Shown here: positions 56,613 through 64,000 of the stretch, piece by piece
Numbering within the stretch: position 1 is the stretch's first letter
Layout of the letters: each line of letters begins with the position of its first letter
From: Oreohelix idahoensis
Taxonomy: Eukaryota > Mollusca > Gastropoda > Stylommatophora > Oreohelicidae
Assembly (NCBI GenBank): GCA_024509875.1
Contig: JAMPIV010019099.1
Coordinates: 1 to 64,000 of the forward strand
Length of the DNA: 64,000 nucleotides
Direction: 5' to 3'
The notes under the pieces: generated by a model
Told to the model about the DNA's origin: nothing
The model's database searches: none
Seen by the model: the letters and a program-made list of their open reading frames with translations, nothing else
Position numbers and translations under genes: made by a program

Positions 56613-59008
56613 TGTCGTGAAACATTCTAAATCCACATATATAAATTAAAAGGTAAATGTAAAGCCTAACACATAAATTCAATAAAAGGGAAAGAAGAAT
56701 GGTAAAGAACAGTGCTGTCACAATGACTGTACTCGAGATCCTTTTTTTTTCTACTTCGTCTGAAAATTGTAACGCTTTCACGTTTGATAGTAAAGCCTAT
56801 AGCAGCATACACGCCTTTCTAACAATAAAACGTGTACTGTATTTCTTAGAAAACCTTGAGATACGCAAGCTGATTAATGACCTAGATTAATACTAGCATT
56901 TCATTTTATACACTGCGTAACGAAAGGACAGATGGACTTAGGATAGAGAGAGAGAGAGGGCTGAACGGAGGAACGCCTGCAACACTAACACGCGTCTCGC
57001 GATATAAAATTAATGCCACCCCAAGCGTAAGGCATGAAGCACTAACTTTTTTTCAGATAGACAGTGATAGAAAACACTACAAATACGAGAATTAGGTTTA
57101 AAAACCTGTTTAATGCTTATTAGTAAACATGACATTATACTGTTTTATGTCTGAAAGCCTGACAGTACCGAGACACCACATCGTATCGAAGTGAACGGGA
57201 GGTAGAAGAAAATGCATATTTTGAACGCAGCCACTTAGCTCCATTAAATTTATATATTTGGGTTCCTTAGGACTTGCTGACAAAGAATATGTTAAGTGTT
57301 ACGCAAATAGTCTAGGAATTAACAAATTATAGCCAAAAGAAAATAGTGAGGTTGTCTGACAGCACCAAATCATAATCGCTCAGTGGCAAGTTTTAAAACC
57401 ACCATTTTACGGGAAATAGGCCACCATGTTAAATCCGATTTGATTGGCGGGAATGATATGTAAGGCTAAACATGATTAGTCGGACTGCAAATACTAATTT
57501 TGGTTGTTAGGGGAAACGTAGGAAGGGTAAATTTTTTCAAAAGCTTTCGTAAACATGGTCCTATTGGCTAGACCCGTTGATATAGTCAATTAGGAGCGTC
57601 TGTTCAGTGCCACATTTTAAAATAAACTTACTAAGAAACAGTGCGTTGAGATCCAGCTCATATTTTTCTAAATAAAAGCCTGGGACAGAGGCAGATCGGA
57701 ATTTGTGCCATAATTCATCGCCGGTCAACGTATTTGTTTATTATTTTCATGAATTGTGGTAAGATTGACATATTTGATATCTTTTTGATGAAAATTGAAT
57801 ATGAATTGATAATTTATGTCTGTATATGTGTGTGGTTCAGTAGCAAACATGAGGCAAAGCCTAGATATTGCTCCAACCTGAACAAAACTTGTCGGAGAGA
57901 AGTATATCTGCATGGGATCGCCAAATAGTACACTGACACCTATCTTATTGACTAGAAGGAAATAATGCTGGAATTGCAGAGGCGTAGTAACCATTAGGGA
58001 GAAGAATACTGGTGTAAATTGTTTCAGATGAAGCTAGCAGTTGGCCTACCGCTCTGAACTCAGTGTTTGTTATGTATTGTGTTTCAGTGTGGAAATAGTT
58101 TATAAATTAGTTCTGAAATAGGAGGTACAACCTTCTTGTTTCAGGGACCGTGGTCCTAACTTATTGAAGCAACACCTGGTCTGAGTTTTGCTGAATCCAG
58201 AGGCTGGTAGCTTACTCCTTGGTCCAGATAGCGACCAGTGTGGTGTATCAGGAATACGGTGAAGCAAGCGAGCAGAGGAGACTGTTTCCTGCCGCCCTCA
58301 CAGAAGATAAGATTCTGTGGCCAGAGCAGCTCAATCTTATGTACCCCCCTCTAAAATTGACAGTATATTAAATAAAGAGGGACAATTAATTGTTTCAAAT
58401 GACAGGAACTGCGAACTTTTCCCAATACTATATCCACCAGAAGTAAACACTTGAAGTCATGATGACAAACAACCACCTAGCTTGAAAAAGCCAGTATTAC
58501 CTCATAGTACTACTTCACAACTTACACACATATGATAATAATAATAATATATGTCATTACAAAGATCATATCTATAAATAGTGTACATACAACTTGTAAT
58601 TACATTTGATTGTGATTCCTGGTTCACTTTGTAGTTGAATCAGGATATCTATTATTGAAAGGAATTAATACATATATTTTTAAAACTTTAACACTTGACT
58701 CATTTAAGATAGTCTTATAGAGTGGTCTATGTATGTGAGTGTCCCAGTGTTGTAAAGAGTTGTGGATTAAACTAAATTGTTTATCTGTCTGTTGTTGTTG
58801 TGACTTACACTTCATCATTATCATAACCCTAGACATTCAACGTAGTCATCACAATATTCCAGAATAATTCTGACTGAGGTATAAATGTGGTAGCAAAGTA
58901 AGGTTATCTGTAAAACAATACACCTATTAGATACAGATACCTTCACAGCTGATCTCAGTCAGTACACTAAGTCCCCTATAAATATTTATATCATCCCACA
59001 TTACCACA
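56613..59008 (+). mobile_element. Solo LTR of the element A family, diverged, with intron-like insert
   Basis: Aligns to the LTRs of element A from TGTCGTG to CACA across about 2.0 kb, with many substitutions and small indels. GCCAC on both sides (56,608-56,612; 59,009-59,013) is a 5-bp target duplication, so it is a true solo LTR left by LTR-LTR recombination. It is longer than A's LTR mainly because of the 386-bp insert 57,759-58,144. Confidence 0.93.
57759..58144 (+). other. Intron-like insert (GT...AG, 386 bp) within the solo LTR
   Basis: The LTRs of element A read GAATTGTG directly joined to GGACCGTGG (left LTR about 26,637-26,653). In the solo LTR the same two halves are separated by 386 bp that begins GTAAGATTG and ends CTTCTTGTTTCAG. 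That is a consensus donor and a pyrimidine-tract acceptor in the element's sense orientation. The alignment resumes without loss or duplication. No coding frame or repeat family was recognised inside. Alignment would also permit shifting the breakpoint by one or two bases. Confidence 0.75.
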
Positions 59009-59013
59009 GCCAC

Positions 59014-59150
59014 GGCAGGTATGGGAGGCTAAGACCCAGGGATTCGGACCTCCAGGACGACCTTGAGTCCGTTGGGAGGATATTAGACATCTCTGAAGGA
59101 CCGAGGACTAGAGTGGAACAAGACCAGGAGGAAGTCAGCCGATAGAATAG
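59014..59150 (+). mobile_element. LINE family 4, right half
   Basis: GGCAGGTATGGGAGGCTAAG followed by the GRP-type region and ends GAAGTCAGCCGATAGAATAG, then an A-rich tail. Confidence 0.8.
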
Positions 59151-59709
59151 CGAAAAAAATTTAATAAAAAAAAGCCTCCCATCACTACCAGCGTTTGGAA
59201 AAATCGGCCCACTTGACTGGTCGCTCGTCCTTCAAGAGTGCATGCATTTTCTTCATGAGTACTTGTACTTTACGCCCAATAACCAAAAATTAAAATTTTT
59301 TGTCACAAACCAAAGACGCAGATTCTCAACTCTAAAGATGTTCTCTACCCAGCTATCCTGTCAGTTTCATGAAAACTTTGTCTACACTACTTTGCTTACT
59401 CGGTACAAACTCTGAATACACTAATACAAAAGGAACTATTTACTCGGAGAAAGGAGATCCCGGTTCGGGAAACCTATGCGCGTCCGGTATATTTACTTCT
59501 CATGGAAAACATGCGAGGAAAATGAGGTCTCCAAAGTTTGTCACGACTGTTTGTGTTTCTTCAGACTTTTTTGATTTGTCAATGGTTGTCTTTTGTTGCG
59601 TTGACTTTTTGACTTTTTTCCTCAAAATAGGTACTTGACTTGCTCTTGAGTTAAGGAAGGCAAAGTAGCGAGAAAGGGGAACTGGTCACCACCACCTTCA
59701 TTCATAACC
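59151..59709. other. No supported gene
   Basis: The 89-codon frame 59,369-59,638 has no recognisable motif. A scrap of SINE family a (minus of AACTCAAGAGCAAAGTCAGG) is at 59,625-59,700. Confidence 0.4.
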
Positions 59710-60110
59710 CTCCACTCCCAAAGGAGCATAGGCCTTCAACAAACACCTGCCAAGTCCTCCTGTCACGTGCCATCATCTCAAGTTATTTCCATGTTCTCCT
59801 CATCATTTTCACCTCTGTTTCCAGCTCTCTTCTCCGTGTGCTTCTTGGTCTACCTCTGCCTCTCTTTCCCTGGGGGTTCCAGAACAAGGACTGCCTTGTA
59901 ATGCTATCAACAGGTTTCCTCAGTGTGTGTCCTATCCATCGCCATTATCTTCTTCTCATCTCTTGTTCCACTGGCACTTGTCTAGTTCTTGTCATCAGTT
60001 CCACGTTGGTAACCTTGTCATACCATTTTAATCCCTCTATTCTACGCAAGCACCCATTTATGAAAGTCTGTAGCTTTTTGGTTGTTGTCTTTGTTGTTGT
60101 GGTGGGGCGC
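59710..60110 (-). mobile_element. LINE family 3, RT C-terminal fragment
   Basis: The best-preserved copy of this 3' region: blocks CCTGTCACGTGCCATCATCT, TCCAGAACAAGGACTGCC and CAGGTTTCCTCAGTGTG, then the single 33-bp module CCACTGGCACTTGTCTAGTT (about 59,968 on). It gives the ancestral state for the array at 22.6-24.0 kb. Confidence 0.82.
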
Positions 60111-60999
60111 CGTTCGAATATATTTTGTGTTCGTTTATTATTATTATAGGTACATTGCTACCCCTGTCCACAGTTAATATATATTTGATTGCTCCAGCGG
60201 TCGCTCATAGTACTGCTCGTTATCCCGTTACATCCCGGGTAAAATCTCTCACTTTTCATAGTTTTGTTCCCTCTATCACAACACGCATACAGGTTCTCTA
60301 CCTGACCAATGAGGAACTAAAACAGTCTTCTTTTCAAACGAATTCGACATCTTTTAATAACTGAAATTCTTTGTAGCATGCATACTCGTTATTCATGATT
60401 AATCCTTATTTATTAATTTTCTCCGTACATATTACTTTTAATTCAAGAGTATTCATGCTCTTGTACAAACCCTCTCCTGTCAGGAGGTACACACTTCATA
60501 GTAGGTCCATACTGGAACTTAAAAAGAAAACACAGCCAAAAACCACAGCTGTCACAAAGTGCAAGGTTTTACTTCACCTTGGCCATACACATATCAACAC
60601 AAACTCTGACGTCATTTTCCGGTGCGCCTCATTTTCAATAAATATCCCAAATAGTGCCGCATTTATCAGCACTAACTCAAACTCAATAAATCTAACATGT
60701 GGTGTGCATGGGCAGACACCACACCCCTCCCCCCCCCCCCCCCCCCCCCCTGCGCGCTACTGGAAACTGCAGGTTTCCAGGTCATCATTAACTATACTTA
60801 ACTATAATGATAAAAAGGAAAATCAAATTCAAGTAATGAGTGAAATGATATCACGATGAGTGAAATGCAGTTAAAATATGTGGCAACAACTTGTGAGCAA
60901 CATATTAATGCTACGAAAATATCGCTATATAATCTATCCATCAATTGATTATGAACATAAACAATGTTTGTTGTCACTTCTTGTACCCAGGACAGTTAC
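60111..60999. other. Non-coding; C run; possible 3' part of the minus-strand Gypsy
   Basis: A pyrimidine stretch with about 22-25 C lies at 60,725-60,750. No integrase motif was found on the minus strand, where it would be expected after RNase H. I could not identify an LTR. Confidence 0.4.
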
Positions 61000-61004
61000 A
61001 TAGT

Positions 61005-63514
61005 TCAATGTATTACTCTTGATAGAGTGTCCGCGATTACATTATTATGTCCTTCTATATGGACGATATCAAAGTCATACGCTTGCAACTGTAATGCAAA
61101 TCTCGTAAGTCTTGCACTTGGTGATTTACAGGTTTGCAGATACGTTAATGCTCTCTGATCTGTCATTATATAGTAAAATGCGTACCTACCACATACTTTT
61201 GAAGTTTATTCAAAGTCCATACTATACCCAACAGTTCTCTGTCGAAAATAGAGTATTTAGATTCGGCTTCCGATAGTTTCCTACTCAAGTAGTAGATCGG
61301 ATGAAACTTGCCATCAAAACTTTGTCCCAAACACCCGCCTATTGCGTGGAGCGAAGCATCTGTTACAACAATAAATGATCTTTTTAAATCTGGCAGTCTT
61401 AATATCGGATACTGTGAAAAATGAGTCTTAATGTTTTGTAATGCCTGGTTACATTGTTCTGTCCAAACTACTTTGTTAGGCATACCTCTTTTAGTTAGAT
61501 CAGATAAGACAGCAGTCAAAGACGAGAACCTTGGAATAAACTTGTGGTAAAAATTCACCAATCCTAATAGACTCCGTACTTGCTTCTTTGTAGTTGGGAT
61601 TGTAAGATCAAGTATGCGTTTTAAATTAGATTCATCAGGTTGTATTACATGTCTGCCAATTTTGTGTCCTAGAAATGAAATTTCCTTGAATCCAATTTCT
61701 ATTTTGGATGGACGGGCTGTAAGATTGTGTATTCTTAGTGTCTGGAGTAAAGATTGTATCCCATCTACATGTTCTTCCCATGTGTCATGAAACATGCAAA
61801 TGTCATCTATATAAGATATTAGGTCATAACGGCTCCCAAATACTCGACGCATCATCCGTACAAAAGTTGCAGGCGCATTTTTGAGCCCAAAACACATGAC
61901 ATTGTATTGGAACAAACCCTTCGATGTTGCAAATGCCGTCAATGGTTTACATTCTTCGGTCAAAGGGATCTGCCAATACCCTTTTGATAAATCGAATTTG
62001 CTAAAGAACGTAGCGGAAGCTAAACGAGGTAGCAGGTCTTCCAGCAAAGGCATTGGTTCAGAATCTGATATCGTGACTTTATTTAGTCGACGGAAATCAA
62101 TGCATATACGAATGGATTTGTCTTTCTTCCGTACTGCTACCATCGGAAAACAAAATGGAGAATCTGATGGAGAGATTATCCCCATTTTCAACATATTGTC
62201 GACCTCACTATCAACCTGCTCTCTGATATGCAAAGGAATTGCATACGGTCGTAACTTAATCGGAGTGGGATCCGATAATTTTATTTCGTGAGAAATAATG
62301 TTAGTTCGTCCAGGTAGATCAGACAACACATCTTCAAAAGATTTCAATAGATTGAGAATCTGATTCTTCTGATCTGAAGGTAAATCGTTACAAATGATTA
62401 CATCCTTCCAAGTTTCAGAGGCTTGGATAGGTACCACAGGAAAATCAAGCGGTACATCCGCGAAACTAGTTGCTTCTTCATCAACTAAAGCAATAGATGC
62501 CAGATGCGGAGATTGATTTGTGATAGATTCACATTTTTGTTGGTTAATGAATGCATTTTTATCTATGTAATGACTTGTTGTCACGTGTGGGATATTATTG
62601 CTATCATTAAGTTCATTTGCTTCTGCAACCAGCTGTGCTCTAGTAGTCACAGCATTGGATAAAGAAAGATATTCTCTTTCCCATGCAGAAATTTCATCAG
62701 TAGAACATTCTTTTATACCCTTTATGTTTCCCAAAATCAAGTCACAGCAAGGCTGGTTGAGAACACATACACGAACTTTCCCAGTAAAGAATGGCGTGGT
62801 TATTGTTACGTCGGCCATGGGATATATCTCTACCGTGCCTCCGAAAGTTATGCATTTCACTGACGTTCCAGTGAAACAAGATGGAGGGATTAACGACCTT
62901 CTTATCCCGACCGTTGTGGAACCCGTGTCCCTTAAAATTTTAATTGGAGTGTTAAACAAAAACCCATTATGTAAAGTGAGAGTACCAACACCGTCATAAG
63001 ATGACAACACTGGTAAGCCATGTCCACATTTAAGCCGTGGTGTAGCTCCAGGTTGAAATAACATCTTACATTCTGTACAATTATTAGAATTTTCTAAATC
63101 AACGTTACACGCATTGGCGTGATTATTGGTTGGATGGATGTCATTACTGACATTTCTATCTACCGTCTGACAAGCATTGGCTTGTGAGCGTGCTCTATTA
63201 TGACTTCTAACGAAGTGAGATCTTCTGCGATCTGAAAAATTGTCTGAATGAGAATGTCCATTGTTGTCCCTGTTATAATGGCCACCCCGCGGTGACAAAT
63301 TATGATTGTCCGTATATTTGTTGTGTGAATACTGGTTATTTCGATACCATTGGTTTATTGTTATAATTGTTGAAATTATGCCTGTCTCTACCTCGTGAAG
63401 GTGAGCGATTATGGTAAAAATTATATTTACCCCTATAGGATGTGTGATTATTTTCTCTATGATTATATCGTCTATCCAAGCTACGAGTGCGCGATCTCCC
63501 GTGCGTCGCAGCAC
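61005..63514 (-). pseudogene. Protease-RT-RNase H polyprotein of element C (late frameshift)
   Basis: Long frame 63,514-61,166 (782 codons). The Asn/Arg/His-rich start is the Gag tail in a shifted frame. Then come Cys-containing CTECKML, protease with ILRDTGSTTVGIRRSLI (Asp-Thr-Gly about residue 196) closing in CCDLILGNIKGI, and a spacer of about 130 residues. RT motifs are PYAIPLHIREQVDSEV, IRICIDFRRLNKV, FFSKFDLSKGYWQIPL, CFGLKNAPATFVRMMR, catalytic SYIDDICMF (about 565), ISFLGHKIG and VRSLLGLVNFYHKFIP. RNase H has IVVTDASLHAIGGCLGQ and IFDRELLGIVWTL. A frameshift near 61,185 moves the rest (MTDQRALTYLQT, then EGHNNVIADTLSRV) to another frame, down to about 61,005. Catalytic residues are present. 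Confidence 0.9.
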
Positions 63515-63995
63515 ACGCAGTAGATGAGTCCAAGACTTTTGCTCTGCTCAATGACAAGTTTGGATGAGCAACGGAAAATTGTTGACCTAATTTTTCCATT
63601 TCATCGATACTAGTCGGATTACGTTCTTGTAAGAATGATACAATATCCTGGTTTACCGACGAAACAATTTTATCTCTTAATAAGAGATCACATAATCCTT
63701 CAAACGTTTTAGGGATAGAAGCCTGTTCAACCCATCTTTGGAGACATAGTTTTATGGAGGAAACAAAATCCTCAAAATTTTTTACCCTCTACCGGTAACA
63801 TGGATCGAAACTTTTGTCTATAGCCTTCCTGATCCAGACCATATCTGCGTATAAATGCTGCCTTTACGACCTGAAAATCATGTCTTTTATCTTGGTCTAT
63901 ACCCAGATAGACCCCAACTGCATCACCTGTGAGGAGACCCGAAAAAAAACACCAGACCACGAATCTTTATCAATATTTAAGCAAGAGACTCTTTC
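63336..63995 (-). pseudogene. Gag of element C, broken and cut by the window edge
   Basis: Three pieces in different frames: GDAVGVYLGIDQDKRHDFQ and RYGLDQEGYRQKFRSM (63,772-63,960); an intermediate piece reading SIKLCLQRWVEQASIP and LRDKIVSSVNQDIVSFLQ; and MEKLGQQFSVAHPNLSLSRA followed by a basic Arg/Tyr/Asn-rich tail (63,599-63,336). The order fits a Gypsy Gag with a nucleic-acid-binding tail; no CCHC knuckle was seen. Confidence 0.75.
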
Positions 63996-64000
63996 CTGAA

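Larger units (their letters stand above)
61005..64000 (-). mobile_element. Ty3/Gypsy element C, truncated by the window edge
   Basis: Gag, protease, RT and RNase H are in conventional order on the minus strand. The 5' part lies beyond the right edge. No integrase follows RNase H. Frame breaks occur in Gag (about 63,775 and about 63,340-63,510) and near the end of RNase H (about 61,185). Confidence 0.9.

Overview
The window reads as intergenic, repeat-saturated DNA of an invertebrate animal. The mix of retroelements, tRNA-derived SINEs and long TA/CA microsatellites would fit a lophotrochozoan such as a mollusc; this is inference, since no host gene fixes the taxon. Bacterial features are absent. 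Nearly everything identifiable is a mobile element, a fossil of one, or a tandem array. The only candidate cellular coding sequence is one spliced exon at about 13.4 kb.

Layout: 0.45-4.3 kb is a 26-bp satellite that happens to lack stop codons in all three forward frames. It runs into a decayed APE-type LINE (4.3-11.7 kb). A head-to-head pair of Penelope-like elements (6,152-10,845) is inserted in that LINE with a 12-bp target duplication. A piece of a second, RNase H-bearing LINE follows (11.7-12.5 kb), then the candidate exon, a mariner with 44-bp perfect terminal repeats (16.7-17.9 kb), a 110-bp tandem repeat, and a 33-bp minisatellite that grew inside a LINE coding region (22.6-24.0 kb).

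24.1-37.2 kb is a nest of two Ty3/Gypsy-like elements. Element B (24,149-37,249) has 1.28-kb LTRs, Gag and a protease but no reverse transcriptase. Element A (25,489-33,807; 2.0-kb LTRs; 5-bp duplication GTATC) sits in B's leader. A encodes Gag, integrase pieces and RT-RNase H in the order Gag-IN-RT-RH, with no protease and no integrase core. A diverged solo LTR of the A family at 56,613-59,008 carries a 386-bp GT...AG insertion that is exactly missing from both LTRs of A, so it looks like an intron.

37.3-56.6 kb is a mosaic of LINE 3' ends from four families, SINEs, tandem arrays, microsatellites, a CACTG-ended DNA transposon (44.4-46.5 kb) whose transposase frame has only two stop codons, and a small Tc1-like MITE. 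From about 61.0 kb to the right edge lies a third Gypsy element on the minus strand. Most elements are inactivated by stops, frameshifts or truncation; the best preserved reading frames are the RT-RNase H and Gag of element A and the polyprotein of the minus-strand Gypsy.
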